A stretch of DNA of 64,000 nt from Planctomycetaceae bacterium (GCA_041398785.1 JAWKUA010000005.1:248001-312000); one strand, 5' to 3'. Shown: positions 9,037-18,677, counted from the first letter of the stretch. Program-made: numbers and translations. Notes: a model not told the origin generated them from the letters alone.

Positions 9037-9070
9037 TCAGCGGACACTCTCAGCGGACACCCTCAGCGGA
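9037..9070. repeat. 13-bp tandem repeat, 2.6 copies
   Basis: TCAGCGGACACTC, TCAGCGGACACCC and a partial TCAGCGGA follow each other. The second copy supplies the stop codon of the minus-strand gene ending at 9050, so copy-number change would alter that protein's C-terminus. Confidence 0.6.
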
Positions 9071-10114
9071 AAGCAGTGCCGCTTCGTCCAGCCGGCCGGA
9101 CTGTTGCAGATGGGAAATGGCTTCAGCAAGCGACTTCTGCGTCAGGTCTGGATCGACGGGCGACATCAGCGGCATCCACAGAAAGGCACGCGAAGCGTCA
9201 TCGTGGTTGTGCAGCGCCGCGAGCGCCTTTCCCAGCAAATACTGTGGTCCCGGCCGAAGTTCCGTCGGCAGGACATTGATCCGTCGCTGAAATCCTCTCA
9301 CGTCAGCCACGCCGGATCGTGACAGATCCCGCAGCCGAAGCCGCCACAACTGAGTTTCGGCCAGATCGCTGATTCCTCCGCTGCGGTGGCGCTTCAGATC
9401 CTCCAGCACCTTTTCGGCCAGGGCGCTGTGCTGCTCGTTGTCCAGAAACACGGAACCTGCGGCCAGTCGCTCGACGGCGGAGTCGCTGGTCAGCCAGGCC
9501 GCGTCGACCGACAACCGCTGATCCGGGGAAAGCCGTTCTTCCCAGACCAGCGGCAGCAAACCCAGGTGGCGAGTCTTCGGGTCTTCGTCGAAAATGACAC
9601 GAATCTGTTCGACGGCGTCGCGGCGCTGCCTGAGCCGGATGGAATTGCGAGCCAGCGCGGCCCGGATTTCGCGTCGTACCCACGGCTGCTGTTCGGATTT
9701 CAGAGCCGTCGTCAGAATCTTCGAAGCCGAAGCATGGTCGCCCTGCTGCATCAGCCGCAGACCGGCCTCAAAGTCAGCACTCTTCGCGAACTCAATCCGC
9801 ATGACGTCGGGAATCCGCAGAACCTGAATCGCTCCGTCCCGGTTACTGCGAAACGTCAGACGATTGCCTTCCAGGTCCTCAACGCGGCCGGTCAGTAACG
9901 TTTCGCGACCGGATTCGTCGTCCACGACGACAACACGATCGCCTGAGTCGAACGGCAGAATGGAATCGTCGTCCGCTGGCTGAGCGATGGCGGCCGAAGT
10001 CGCTGCGATCAATACGACCGCCGACAGCAGGATCGCCGCTAATCGGCAAGACGCCGCCACGCGGTGACGGAGATCACGTCGCCCGTGGCTTCCTGAGTGA
10101 TCGTGGTTGTCCAT
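9050..10114 (-). CDS. Exported helical-repeat protein, unknown function
   Basis: 354 residues from an ATG at 10114. An N-terminal signal segment (LAAILLSAVVLIAATSAAIAQ) follows a 25-residue basic leader, so export is likely. Residues 55-110 form a beta-rich stretch (DRVVVVDDESG, VLRIPDVMRIEF), and the rest is alpha-helical with TPR-like spacing (GLRLMQQGDHASASKIL, YLLGKALAALHNHDDASRAFLW). No enzymatic motif was seen. The first 76 bases overlap the 3' end of the upstream membrane-protein gene on the same strand, which points to co-transcription; a shorter start is possible. The stop codon lies in a 13-bp tandem repeat. Confidence 0.7.
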   Translation of the reverse strand: MDNHDHSGSHGRRDLRHRVAASCRLAAILLSAVVLIAATSAAIAQPADDDSILPFDSGDRVVVVDDESGRETLLTGRVEDLEGNRLTFRSNRDGAIQVLRIPDVMRIEFAKSADFEAGLRLMQQGDHASASKILTTALKSEQQPWVRREIRAALARNSIRLRQRRDAVEQIRVIFDEDPKTRHLGLLPLVWEERLSPDQRLSVDAAWLTSDSAVERLAAGSVFLDNEQHSALAEKVLEDLKRHRSGGISDLAETQLWRLRLRDLSRSGVADVRGFQRRINVLPTELRPGPQYLLGKALAALHNHDDASRAFLWMPLMSPVDPDLTQKSLAEAISHLQQSGRLDEAALLSAEGVR

Positions 10115-12084
10115 TGCATGACGCCGAATGTCAGTTCCGCACAGTACAGCACATCACACCGCTGCCAGCATCGGCCGAATTGCGGATGATCGAAGGCAAC
10201 GCGCGACGCGGCCCGGTCACATTCCAGAGCGATTGCCGCCTCGTCAAACGGTCGCTGGTACTTCTTTCCGCCCGCATTATACGGGCGAGCCGCCGGCATT
10301 CCTCGCAGCAGCGTCAGAATCCAGTCGTCGGCGGGCTCGACCTGAGCCGACGTCAGCCGCGCTTCGGTGTTGGTGGCCGGATCGCGAACCTGTCGCAGCC
10401 AGTCGGCGATGTCGCTGCCGGATTCAAACGGCTGAATCAGAATCACCAGCACGTGTTCCGGCGACGTCTTCGCGGAACGATCCGGGTCCGTCGCCGGGGA
10501 ACGCTGTTCGCGTGATCCGTCCGACAGGTTAAGGCGAACCGCCACGGCAGGGTGATCGTCGACGCTGACCGGACCGATCGTCGTCAGCGTCAGTGTCTGT
10601 GTTGCCGCACCATTCGCGCTGCTCCACGACGCGCGGCGACCCGGGCCGTCCGGGACCGATGAGATCACCGAATACCTCGGCGTGCTGAACGGTTCGGCGG
10701 GTGTGTGGTAGTTGATCCAGCCCGCCTGCTCCATCACCGAATACAGCCACGACGGTTTCCACGGCTTCGACAATGACCAGGACGCCGTGAAAACCGACAT
10801 CGCCAGCAGCATTCCGATCACTACCGACAACGCCGCCCGCTGCGACGGCCGCTGCGACGGCCGCCCGTCCGTAATCCACACCACAGCGGGAATCATGCCG
10901 TACCACCAGAACGGAACCAGCCAGAGCATCCATCGAAGAGACGACGAATTGCCGCCGTAGTTGTAGTTGGCAGTTTTTGTCAGATAGAAGCCGAGCACCG
11001 CCAGTGACAGTCCGGCACCCGTCAGCAACACAAACTTCAGCGATCTCCATTCCTGCCGCACGGCACCCATCCACCAGCCGGCAAGCGTCAGCAGGAAAAC
11101 GGGAGTCAGCGACAGGATGCCGTGGTGCCCGATCAGACAATGAAACAGGTACACGGGAGTCGATTCCTGATTGGCGTCCAGGTCCTTCGGATTGCTCCAG
11201 TAGCTGGGAACTCCTTCGTGGACATAAACGTATTGCTCCTGCCCGTAGTACGCATAAAAGGGCTTGATGCCTCCGGTGGCCAGCCAGTTCGTGACGAAGA
11301 ATGCTGCCAGCGGAATCACTGCCGCGGGAACAAAGCAGGTCAGCGAGCGGCTAACGTCGACCCTGACCGCAAACAGAAAGGCCACGATTCCAAACAGCGC
11401 CGCAGGCAGTTCAAAGCAGCACGTCAAAGCCGCCGTCAGGCCCATGATCCAAAAATCGCGTCCCGCCTGATCACCGGTGCTGGCATGGCCGAGCCGAATG
11501 ATGGCGGACAGGCAGATCAACAGACAGACCGCGGCGGGAGTATGATTGTTCAGCGTTGTCAGAAACGGGTTCAGCATGGAACCCAGCCCGGCCGCCAGCA
11601 GCACAAAGCGAAACGCGGTCGGCGGAATCTTCAGCAGTTGCAGCGTTCGTCGAAGCGAAAACAGTGCGACGGCCATTGGTACGACATTCACCAGCAACAG
11701 CAGCAGCCGCGACACAAACTCCGTGTCATGGAACAGCCCGCGTCCGAGCACCTGCCGTTCGATCCAGTACAGCCCGGCGACGATCGTCGACAACAGCGGC
11801 GGCTTGGACGAATAAAAGTGCCACGGTTCGTCGTCCGTCACGCGGTGCCGGACTTTATCGATCGATGACCAGTTTTCGTACTGGTCGATTTCGTCGATCT
11901 GATACGTGCCGCGTTCCACCAGCGACCAGACGGTACTCCAGCGGGACCGGTCGTTCGCGCTCTGCAGCGGCTGGCTGGTCAGAACCGCGGCGGTGATGAC
12001 CGCCAGCGACGTCAGAATGATGAACATTCCGACGGGCCGGTGCGATTCCGGAACGTCCGGTCGCGGATCCTGCGAACTGGGCAT
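10039..12084 (-). CDS. Polytopic membrane protein, GT39-like, unknown substrate
   Basis: 681 residues. The first helix starts at residue 19 (MFIILTSLAVITAAVL). The first outer loop holds YQIDEID and WHFYSSKPPLLSTIVAGLYW; the Lys-Pro-Pro-Leu element is typical of GT39/ArnT-type glycosyltransferases that use polyprenyl-linked sugars. About ten further helices follow to residue ~440, then a soluble C-terminal domain of about 240 residues. Its 3' end overlaps the exported repeat protein gene by 76 bases. The N-terminal acidic residues of the outer loop could be catalytic, but this is inference from family layout. A strong terminator lies just upstream, separating it from the response regulator. 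Confidence 0.65.
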   Translation of the reverse strand: MPSSQDPRPDVPESHRPVGMFIILTSLAVITAAVLTSQPLQSANDRSRWSTVWSLVERGTYQIDEIDQYENWSSIDKVRHRVTDDEPWHFYSSKPPLLSTIVAGLYWIERQVLGRGLFHDTEFVSRLLLLLVNVVPMAVALFSLRRTLQLLKIPPTAFRFVLLAAGLGSMLNPFLTTLNNHTPAAVCLLICLSAIIRLGHASTGDQAGRDFWIMGLTAALTCCFELPAALFGIVAFLFAVRVDVSRSLTCFVPAAVIPLAAFFVTNWLATGGIKPFYAYYGQEQYVYVHEGVPSYWSNPKDLDANQESTPVYLFHCLIGHHGILSLTPVFLLTLAGWWMGAVRQEWRSLKFVLLTGAGLSLAVLGFYLTKTANYNYGGNSSSLRWMLWLVPFWWYGMIPAVVWITDGRPSQRPSQRAALSVVIGMLLAMSVFTASWSLSKPWKPSWLYSVMEQAGWINYHTPAEPFSTPRYSVISSVPDGPGRRASWSSANGAATQTLTLTTIGPVSVDDHPAVAVRLNLSDGSREQRSPATDPDRSAKTSPEHVLVILIQPFESGSDIADWLRQVRDPATNTEARLTSAQVEPADDWILTLLRGMPAARPYNAGGKKYQRPFDEAAIALECDRAASRVAFDHPQFGRCWQRCDVLYCAELTFGVMQWTTTITQEATGDVISVTAWRRLAD

Positions 12085-12100
12085 GAAGCAGTCTCAAAAC

Positions 12101-12132
12101 AAAAACACCGCGTGATGACACGCGGTGTTTTT
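12101..12132 (-). terminator. Rho-independent terminator of the response regulator gene
   Basis: AAAAACACCGCGTG (12101-12114) pairs perfectly with CACGCGGTGTTTTT (12119-12132) around ATGA. A/T runs on both ends make it potentially bidirectional, but it lies downstream of the minus-strand response regulator (ending at 12166) and upstream of the minus-strand gene starting at 12084, so its natural use is to end the regulator transcript. Confidence 0.88.
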
Positions 12133-12165
12133 ATCCGGCTAAGGATCGACAGGAAAGCGGAACGC

Positions 12166-12876
12166 CTATTCAGCCTCTGCTTCGGCAGCATTGTAATTGA
12201 AGCACATCCGGATCAGATGCGCCACGTTGTCGGCTCGCATCTTGTCGTTGATGCGCGAACGATGAGCTTCCACCGTCTTGGTGCTGACTCCCAGAACATC
12301 CGCAATTTCGCGGCTGGAAAGTCCGTCCACGACGTGGTCCAGAACTTCCCGTTCACGACTCGTCAGGCGGTTAAGGCTGTCTTCTGTCTCGTCCAGCTCA
12401 TCGTCCATGTCCATGTCGAGCTGGTAGTAGAAGTGATACGCTCGCGAAACGGCGGAAATCAGGTCGTCGACTTTCACCGGCTTCGCAAGGAAATCATACG
12501 CTCCGTTCTTCATGGCCTTCACGGCCAGGGGAACGTCGGCATGTCCGGAGATCATCACGACCGGCAGCGGAAATTCCTCCGCTTCCAGCTTTTCCTGCAG
12601 CTCAATTCCCGTCATGCCGGGCAGGCGAATGTCCAGAACCAGAACACCTGGCACCGGTTCCCGATAGTCGCGATAGAACTCCATCGCGGTCATGTAACCC
12701 TCAACCTTGATCCCTTCTCCTTCAAGTGCTTCCTTAAGCGTTTCGCGGATTGACTCATCGTCCTCCACCAGAAACACGGTGAACGCCTTCCGTTTCCTGG
12801 CGTTATCGAATTCAGTCGGCGGCGGTGCCTGCTTTGGCTTTCGCCGCCGGCTGATACGAACACGATTCTGCAACAT
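12166..12876 (-). CDS. FixJ/NarL-type two-component response regulator
   Basis: 236 residues. After a basic 30-residue leader, the receiver domain begins with FLVEDDES; the phosphoacceptor is Asp 82 (LVLDIRLPGMTG), the switch Ser is at 110 (MISGHAD) and the conserved Lys at 132 (AKPVK). The segment GHADVPLAVKAMKNGAYDF is typical of FixJ-class receivers. The C-terminus is a LuxR-type helix-turn-helix (LTSREREVLDHVVDGLSSRE and STKTVEAHRSRI). Between them is an acidic linker (DMDMDDELDETED). No sensor kinase gene is adjacent, so the partner is unknown. Start is the ATG at 12876 with AGGGG about 10 bases upstream. The transcript ends at the strong hairpin at 12101-12132. Confidence 0.93.
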   Translation of the reverse strand: MLQNRVRISRRRKPKQAPPPTEFDNARKRKAFTVFLVEDDESIRETLKEALEGEGIKVEGYMTAMEFYRDYREPVPGVLVLDIRLPGMTGIELQEKLEAEEFPLPVVMISGHADVPLAVKAMKNGAYDFLAKPVKVDDLISAVSRAYHFYYQLDMDMDDELDETEDSLNRLTSREREVLDHVVDGLSSREIADVLGVSTKTVEAHRSRINDKMRADNVAHLIRMCFNYNAAEAEAE

Positions 12877-13469
12877 TGGAGAAAATCCCCTTTCTCAGTA
12901 AGGTGTGGAAATCGCACTCATTCCTGCTGTTCAACTTTGCCCACTTTAATCAGCGCCGCCGTTGAATTCAAACCGCCCGCCGCATGGCCCGCCTCAGGAG
13001 CCATTCTGCCTGAAAGCATTCCCGTGATCGAGATTCAGGGTGTACCACTGCACGTCCCCTGCGGATGAATGCGCCGACGAGCGATTGGCATGCGCCGGAT
13101 CGATCAGCGCGCACGTCATAATGATTCATGTCGTTCAGCGCGATGCAATCGTTCTCTTCGCTGATTCCGCTGATGAACTGGCGTTCCCCACCCACGGTGC
13201 TGGGTAGTTTCCCGTAGTTTTCGCGGGTCAGCATTGGCGTAGCCGAATGCCGGCCGCCGCCGACCGGATTTCAGGGCCGGATGGACATCGGGCGCTCCCG
13301 GCGCGGTGACCAACACACCGGCGAAGCGTTTACCGTCGGAGCGGCAAAAAGTTCCGATTGCCGCATTTTTTTGACCCTGTTAGACTCGCCGCAGAAATGG
13401 ATTTTCTAATAGCCGCACGCTCACAGCGGCAAAGTTTCGTCCGCAGCATGGAAGCACGGAAGATTCAGC
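12877..13469. other. Divergent gene-free stretch
   Basis: About 590 bases between the response regulator (minus) and the first glycan-cluster gene (plus). Promoters for both should lie here. A minus-strand open frame of 88 codons (12968-13234) and an overlapping one of 66 codons exist, but neither has a recognisable family or a credible ribosome-binding site, and I do not call them. Nothing else stands out. Confidence 0.4.
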
Positions 13470-14291
13470 ATGAAGGTTGTCATTCTTGCCGGTGGACTGG
13501 GCACCAGACTGCAGGAGGAAACCGTCACCCGGCCCAAGCCTATGGTGGAGATCGGCGGACGTCCCATCCTGTGGCATATCATGAAGCATTTCGCCCACTT
13601 CGGACGAAATGAGTTCTTCGTCGCCTGTGGGTACATGGGCGACTTCATCAAGCGATATTTCCTCGATCAGTACAATCTCGCCGGCGACCTGCAGATTGAT
13701 TTCGGCCGCGGAAACATTCAGCGCGCCGACGCGGAATTCGAAGCCTGGTCCGTCAATCTGGTCGACACCGGGCTGCACACCATGACCGGCGGCAGACTGC
13801 TGCGGCTTCGCAAATCGCTCGATCGCGGCACCTTCATGCTGACCTACGGCGACGGCGTCAGCGATGTGAATATCGACGAGCTGCTGGCGTTCCACCGCTC
13901 TCACGGCCGCGTGGCCACGGTCACCGCCGTTCGGCCGCCGGCAAGGTTTGGCGGGCTTGTGATGGACGGCGACACGGTCTGCCATTTCACGGAAAAACCT
14001 GTGTCCGGCGAAGGCTGGATCAACGGCGGGTTTTTGGTGTTTGAACCGGGAATATTCGACTATCTGAAATCCGATTCCTGCAGTCTGGAAGCCAATGCGA
14101 TGGAGCAGGTGGCCAAAGACGGCCAGCTTGCCGCGTATCGGCATCACGGATTCTGGCAGTGCATGGACACGCTGCGAGACAAGAACTACCTGGAACGACT
14201 GTGGGAATCCGGCGAAGCACCCTGGTGTACCTGGCACGGCGATGCCGCCGGACAGCGGCTGAGGCTGCTGCCGGCTCAGCGAGCGGCCTGA
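13470..14291 (+). CDS. rfbF: Glucose-1-phosphate cytidylyltransferase
   Basis: 273 residues, close to the usual ~257. The N-terminal nucleotide-binding signature is VILAGGLGTRLQEETVTRPKP, followed by MVEIGGRPILWHIMKHFAHFG and the Mg-binding GDGVSDVNI; WINGGFLVFEPG and FWQCMDTLRDKNYLE are typical of the family. It makes CDP-glucose from CTP and glucose 1-phosphate in the cytoplasm, the first step of CDP-deoxysugar synthesis. GGAAG lies 8 bases before the ATG. It opens the glycan cluster and is followed directly by the matching dehydratase. Confidence 0.95.
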   Translation: MKVVILAGGLGTRLQEETVTRPKPMVEIGGRPILWHIMKHFAHFGRNEFFVACGYMGDFIKRYFLDQYNLAGDLQIDFGRGNIQRADAEFEAWSVNLVDTGLHTMTGGRLLRLRKSLDRGTFMLTYGDGVSDVNIDELLAFHRSHGRVATVTAVRPPARFGGLVMDGDTVCHFTEKPVSGEGWINGGFLVFEPGIFDYLKSDSCSLEANAMEQVAKDGQLAAYRHHGFWQCMDTLRDKNYLERLWESGEAPWCTWHGDAAGQRLRLLPAQRAA

Positions 14292-14330
14292 CCGCCATCA
14301 CGGCAAATACACTTTTCGGAAACGTCTGAC

Positions 14331-15371
14331 GTGGCAACAGACTGCAGGACAACTCAGCAATTCTGGACGGACCGCCGGGTTCTGGTCACCGGTGCGACGG
14401 GGCTTGTCGGCGGCTGGCTGGTCCGGAGACTGCTGAACGCCGGTGCCGACGTCGTGTGCCTGGTCCGCGACTGGACGCCGCACGCGATGCTGTTTCGGGA
14501 AGAACTGCAGAACCACGTCACCATCGTTCGCGGTGATATCTGCGATCAGGAATGCCTGGAACGTACGCTTGGCGAGTTTGAAATCGAGACAGTGATTCAT
14601 CTTGCGGCGCAGACCATCGTCGGAATCGCAAACCGTAATCCGGTCTCGACGTTCGAAGCCAATATCGGCGGAACCTGGAAGCTTCTGGAAGCCTGTCGTC
14701 GCAGTCCGATGGTCAGGCAAATTGTGATGGCTTCGTCGGACAAGGCCTATGGTGACGCGGAACAGTTGCCCTATACCGAAAAAACGCCGCTGGCGGGAAT
14801 GCACCCGTACGACGTCAGCAAGTCGTGCGGCGACCTCATCGCACAAACCTACGCCAACACTTATGGGCTGCCCGTCTGCGTCACTCGCTGCGGAAACTTC
14901 TACGGCGGCGGAGACCTGAACTGGAATCGCATCATTCCCGGCACGATTCGAAGTGTCCTGCGCGGCAATGCGCCGGTGATCCGGTCCGACGGATCGCTGA
15001 TCCGGGACTACTTCTACGTCGAAGACGGTGCCGCCGCCTACATGCACCTCGCTCAGCAGATGCAAGCACACCCGGAACTGGCCGGAGAAGCCTTCAACCT
15101 GTCCACCGGCATTCAGGTTTCGGTGCTGGATGTTGTACGCCGGATACTTGACGAGCTGCAGAGTCCACTGCAGCCGGTCGTCATGAACGAGGCCGTTCAC
15201 GAGATCAGGCATCAATACCTGGATGCAACCAAAGCGCGGGAAGTGCTGGGCTGGCAGCCGCTATTTACTTTTGAACAGGGACTCAGCAGGACAATTCAAT
15301 GGTACTCACACTTTCTGCACAGCAGCAGTCAGACGCCTGCCGCTGCCGGTCGTGCGGGCATCGCGGCCTGA
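14331..15371 (+). CDS. rfbG: CDP-glucose 4,6-dehydratase (NAD-dependent sugar dehydratase)
   Basis: 346 residues from a GTG at 14331. It is an extended short-chain dehydrogenase: NAD-binding [16 protein letters not shown], the leading [11 protein letters not shown] typical of RfbG, the catalytic Ser/Tyr/Lys region SSDKAYG and [10 protein letters not shown], and a sugar-binding half ([15 protein letters not shown]). It should convert CDP-glucose to CDP-4-keto-6-deoxyglucose. Assignment over other nucleotide-sugar dehydratases rests on the RfbG-like N-terminus and on the preceding cytidylyltransferase. Its last 73 bases overlap the downstream C-methyltransferase gene in another frame. Confidence 0.9.
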   Translation: MATDCRTTQQFWTDRRVLVTGATGLVGGWLVRRLLNAGADVVCLVRDWTPHAMLFREELQNHVTIVRGDICDQECLERTLGEFEIETVIHLAAQTIVGIANRNPVSTFEANIGGTWKLLEACRRSPMVRQIVMASSDKAYGDAEQLPYTEKTPLAGMHPYDVSKSCGDLIAQTYANTYGLPVCVTRCGNFYGGGDLNWNRIIPGTIRSVLRGNAPVIRSDGSLIRDYFYVEDGAAAYMHLAQQMQAHPELAGEAFNLSTGIQVSVLDVVRRILDELQSPLQPVVMNEAVHEIRHQYLDATKAREVLGWQPLFTFEQGLSRTIQWYSHFLHSSSQTPAAAGRAGIAA

Positions 15372-16555
15372 TCCCCGTTCTGTCGCTGGGCACCACGCCG
15401 CTTGCCAATGCGCTGATTGCCGAAGATCAGCTAGATGACCCCGAAGCGTGCTGGCCGCTGGACCTGGTGCGCTGCGGCCATTGCTCCCTGGTACAAATCA
15501 CCGCCACTGTGCCGCCGGAACAGCTCTTTTCGCAGTACTCCTATTTTTCATCCTTCTCCGACACCATGGTGTCACACGCACAACACCTTGTCGGCCGGCT
15601 GATCGACGAACGGCAACTGTCCGCCGACAGCCTGGCTGTTGAAATCGCAAGCAACGACGGATACTTGCTGCAGTGGTATCAGCGTCACGGAGTTCCGGTC
15701 CTGGGCATCGAACCGGCCGCAAATATCGCCGACGTCGCGGTTCGCGATCGAGGCGTCAGGACCATCGCGGAATTCTTTGGCCCGCAACTCGCCACAACGC
15801 TGGCCGCTGACGGCGGCAAAGCCGACGTGATTCACGCCAACAACGTCCTGGCACACGTTGCCGACCTGAATGGAGTCGTCGCAGGTATTGCCACACTGCT
15901 GAAACCGGAAGGATGCGCTGTTATTGAAGTACCTTATCTGGGGTCACTGATCTGCCATACAGAATTTGACACGATCTATCATGAGCACCTGTGCTATTTC
16001 TCGCTGACCGCGCTGTGTCGGCTGTTTGCACGTCACGAACTGCAGATTTCGGACGTCGAACGCCTGGACATCCACGGCGGTTCACTGCGGATCTTTGCAA
16101 CGCATTTCGGAGACCGCGAACCGTCCGCCGAGGTCACATCGCTGCTGCGTGAAGAATCGTTCTGGATCTTCAGTGACATGCACTACGCGCGCTTCGGCGA
16201 CCGGGTTGCGGCCCTCCGGCGCTCGCTGACTCATGAACTTGCCACGCTGAAACAAAACGGACATCGAATCGCTGCCTACGGAGCTTCCGCGAAGGGAAGC
16301 ACCCTGCTGAACTTCTTCGGAATCGGAGCCGAGACCATTGAATTTGTTGTCGATCGCAGTCCCTATAAGCAGGGACGCTACACGCCAGGTACCCGACTGA
16401 AGATCTATGCTCCGGAGCATTTGACAGAAAATCATCCCGACTACTGCCTGCTGCTGACCTGGAATTTCGCCGAGGAAATCATGCGCCAGCAGAAAGCCTA
16501 CAGCGATCACGGCGGAAGGTTTATTATTCCGATCCCGGATGTCCGTGTTGCCTGA
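15299..16555 (+). CDS. SAM-dependent sugar C-methyltransferase
   Basis: 418 residues, the usual size. Layout matches the TylC3/NovU-type sugar C-methyltransferases: an N-terminal zinc-binding domain with two CxxC pairs (CRSCGHRG and RCGHCSLVQ), a SAM-binding Rossmann domain ([29 protein letters not shown]), and a C-terminal domain with [15 protein letters not shown]. The HEHLCYFS segment is the conserved His/Glu/Tyr active-site region. These enzymes methylate C3 of 4-keto-6-deoxy nucleotide sugars, so the product here is likely CDP-3-C-methyl-4-keto-6-deoxyhexose. The gene starts inside the 3' end of the dehydratase gene (73-base overlap), which argues for one operon. Confidence 0.9.
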   Translation: MVLTLSAQQQSDACRCRSCGHRGLIPVLSLGTTPLANALIAEDQLDDPEACWPLDLVRCGHCSLVQITATVPPEQLFSQYSYFSSFSDTMVSHAQHLVGRLIDERQLSADSLAVEIASNDGYLLQWYQRHGVPVLGIEPAANIADVAVRDRGVRTIAEFFGPQLATTLAADGGKADVIHANNVLAHVADLNGVVAGIATLLKPEGCAVIEVPYLGSLICHTEFDTIYHEHLCYFSLTALCRLFARHELQISDVERLDIHGGSLRIFATHFGDREPSAEVTSLLREESFWIFSDMHYARFGDRVAALRRSLTHELATLKQNGHRIAAYGASAKGSTLLNFFGIGAETIEFVVDRSPYKQGRYTPGTRLKIYAPEHLTENHPDYCLLLTWNFAEEIMRQQKAYSDHGGRFIIPIPDVRVA

Positions 16556-16560
16556 GACCC

Positions 16561-17109
16561 GTGATGAGATTTGTTCCCACCAGATTTGAAGGAGCATGGC
16601 TGCTGGAACCGGTGCGGCATGCGGACAATCGCGGCTGGTTCGCCAGGACGTGGTGCCACAACGAATTTCAGGACCACGGACTGCCGACGTCGTTCGTCCA
16701 GTGCAGCGTCTCGTTCAATGTTCTGCGGGGAACGCTTCGGGGAATGCACTTTCAGTCGGCTCCGCATGAAGAAGCCAAACTGGTGCGATGTACCAGGGGA
16801 GTCATCTTTGACGTGATCGTCGATATTCGGCCACAGTCACCGGTGTATGGTCAGTGGCAGGCTTTTGAACTGACCGCCGATAACGGCCATGCCGTCTATA
16901 TTCCCGGAGGATTTGCTCACGGCTTTCAGACACTTACCGACAACAGCGAAGTCAGCTACCAGATGACGGAATTCTACCATCCGCAGTCAGCAGCGGGCTT
17001 CCACCATGCCGATTCGTCAGTGCAGATTCACTGGCCGTGTGAGGTGACCCGGATTTCTGAGGCCGATCAGTCACTTCCTCTGTTGAACTCGCGGCGGGTG
17101 GCAGCATGA
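16561..17109 (+). CDS. dTDP-4-dehydrorhamnose 3,5-epimerase family protein
   Basis: 182 residues, standard length for RmlC. GTG at 16561 is followed at once by ATG, so either may start. Motifs: DNRGWFARTW, LRGMHFQ (substrate and catalytic His region), KLVRCTRGVIFDVIVDIR and YIPGGFAHGFQTL. The family inverts C3 and/or C5 of 4-keto-6-deoxy nucleotide sugars in the cytoplasm. In this setting the substrate is probably a CDP-linked ketosugar rather than dTDP. It starts 6 bases after the C-methyltransferase and its stop overlaps the next ATG. Confidence 0.92.
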   Translation: MMRFVPTRFEGAWLLEPVRHADNRGWFARTWCHNEFQDHGLPTSFVQCSVSFNVLRGTLRGMHFQSAPHEEAKLVRCTRGVIFDVIVDIRPQSPVYGQWQAFELTADNGHAVYIPGGFAHGFQTLTDNSEVSYQMTEFYHPQSAAGFHHADSSVQIHWPCEVTRISEADQSLPLLNSRRVAA

Positions 17110-17831
17110 ATCAAAAAGAAACGCAGGGCAGGTTTTCCACCCAACTACGTACGGCCCTGATCTGGGGAGGTCGAGGTCACGCGAAAGTCCTGCACGAATT
17201 CCTGGATGCTGTCGGATTCGCCGTCAAAGCAGTTTATGACAATGACGATCAGGTGGATTCTCCTCTTCCCGGAATTCCCGTCTACCACGGAACCAGCAGA
17301 CTGGAAACCTGGGCGCAATCTTTCGGAAACACGGAAAGGCCGGCCGGATTCATTGCGATCGGCGGCTCCGCCGGGAAGGCGCGCCTGGAGATTCTGGCGC
17401 TGCTGGCGGCCAGCGGCATCGATGCTCCGACGGTGTTTCATCCCGCATCGTTCGTAGCCCGCGACGCGAAGTTCGGAAGCGCGTGCCAGGTTCTGGCAAG
17501 TGCCGCGGTGTGCGCTGACACCTCATTCGGAAACGCCTGCATCGTCAATACCGCGGCCAGCGTCGACCACGAATGCCGAGTAGGTGACGGAGTCCACATT
17601 GCTCCCAATGCAACCGTGGCGGGCTGTGTCGAAATCGATGACCGAGCATTCATCGGTGCCGGTGCCGTAGTGCTGCCTCGCATCTCCATCGGACACGATG
17701 CGATCGTCGGCGCAGGAGCCGTTGTGACCCGAAACATCCCGGCCGGGGCCGTCGCATATGGCAATCCCGCCAGAGTCATGCGATCCAACAATGACATTCC
17801 TGACATTAGCCGTGCGTGTCATGCCGCATAG
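17106..17831 (+). CDS. Sugar O/N-acyltransferase, NeuD/PglD-like left-handed beta-helix protein
   Basis: 241 residues. An N-terminal Rossmann-like part (ALIWGGRGHAKVLHEFL) is followed by a hexapeptide-repeat domain (DTSFGNACIVNTAASVDHEC, IDDRAFIGAGAVVLPRISIG, AIVGAGAVVTRNIPAGAVA). This is the two-domain layout of NeuD and PglD. VDHEC carries the catalytic His of the PglD type. Such enzymes transfer acetyl from acetyl-CoA to a sugar amine or hydroxyl. With an aminotransferase two genes downstream, N-acetylation of an amino-deoxysugar is likely. The ATG overlaps the upstream stop as ATGA, so translation is coupled. Confidence 0.88.
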   Translation: MNQKETQGRFSTQLRTALIWGGRGHAKVLHEFLDAVGFAVKAVYDNDDQVDSPLPGIPVYHGTSRLETWAQSFGNTERPAGFIAIGGSAGKARLEILALLAASGIDAPTVFHPASFVARDAKFGSACQVLASAAVCADTSFGNACIVNTAASVDHECRVGDGVHIAPNATVAGCVEIDDRAFIGAGAVVLPRISIGHDAIVGAGAVVTRNIPAGAVAYGNPARVMRSNNDIPDISRACHAA

Positions 17832-17920
17832 CCAGCCAGGAACTGTTCAATGCCGCATCGTGTTATGATTTGATCTTCCAGTCCCCATCAAAACCGAACG
17901 CGAGTCTGCCAGCCGACGTC

Positions 17921-18649
17921 ATGGATAAACACGACCCCAAAGACAAGGCCCGCATTGAGGCGATGGGAGGTGATGCAGAGCTGCGGAACCTGACGCGTCA
18001 GGTCTTCAACCGGGCTTGTGACCATCGCTACTCCTACAACTTCAAATGGCTGGGTCGTCCGATTATCCAGTTCCCGGAAGACATCGTGGCGATGCAGGAA
18101 GTCATCTGGGATGTTCGGCCGGAACTGATTATTGAAACCGGCATCGCGCATGGAGGATCGCTGATCCTGTCAGCTTCTCTGCTGCACCTGCTGGGAGGAA
18201 ACGGGCGGGTCCTGGGCATCGACATCGATATCCGACCGCACAACCGTGACGCCATTGAAGCACATCCCCTGGCCGACCGGATCGATATGATCCAGGGTTC
18301 GTCAGTCGATGAGTCCGTCGCCGCACGGGTTCGTTCTGCCGCAGAGGGAAAGTCGCCGGTGATGGTGATACTGGATTCCAATCACACTCATGATCATGTC
18401 CAGCGCGAACTTCAGCTTTACTCGCCGCTGGTAACGAAGGGCAGCTGGCTGCTGGTATTTGACACGGTGGTTGAATATATGGATCCGCAGGCATTTCCCG
18501 ACCGGCCGTGGGGAATCGGAAACAACCCGCTGACGGCCGTGCGCGAGTTTCTGAAGACGACCGACCGGTTCGTGCCGGAAACCGAGATTGATAACAAACT
18601 ACTGCTCAGCGTCGCCCCCGGCGGCTGGCTGAGATGTATCGCGGACTGA
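17921..18649 (+). CDS. CmcI / cephalosporin hydroxylase family enzyme, probable SAM-dependent sugar O-methyltransferase
   Basis: 242 residues from the ATG at 17921, which gives the usual family length; a GTG at 17816 would extend it and overlap the acyltransferase gene. Motifs: ELIIETGIAHGGSLILSASL (SAM-binding), VLGIDIDIRPHN, and VMVILDSNHTHDHVQRELQLY with the metal-binding Asp and His. Although named after cephalosporin hydroxylase, related proteins in glycan clusters act as sugar (rhamnose) O-methyltransferases. Here it likely methylates a residue of the surface glycan or its nucleotide-sugar precursor. Confidence 0.85.
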   Translation: MDKHDPKDKARIEAMGGDAELRNLTRQVFNRACDHRYSYNFKWLGRPIIQFPEDIVAMQEVIWDVRPELIIETGIAHGGSLILSASLLHLLGGNGRVLGIDIDIRPHNRDAIEAHPLADRIDMIQGSSVDESVAARVRSAAEGKSPVMVILDSNHTHDHVQRELQLYSPLVTKGSWLLVFDTVVEYMDPQAFPDRPWGIGNNPLTAVREFLKTTDRFVPETEIDNKLLLSVAPGGWLRCIAD

Positions 18650-18677
18650 CGTCACCAGGGTTCACCGGAGTTTCAGC

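Noticed and set aside
12968..13234. 88-codon minus-strand frame
   Set aside because: No family, no ribosome-binding site and an uneven composition; kept as intergenic.
17816..17921. Longer N-terminus for the CmcI-like protein
   Set aside because: It needs a GTG inside the acyltransferase gene and adds residues not seen in the family; the ATG at 17921 gives the normal length.
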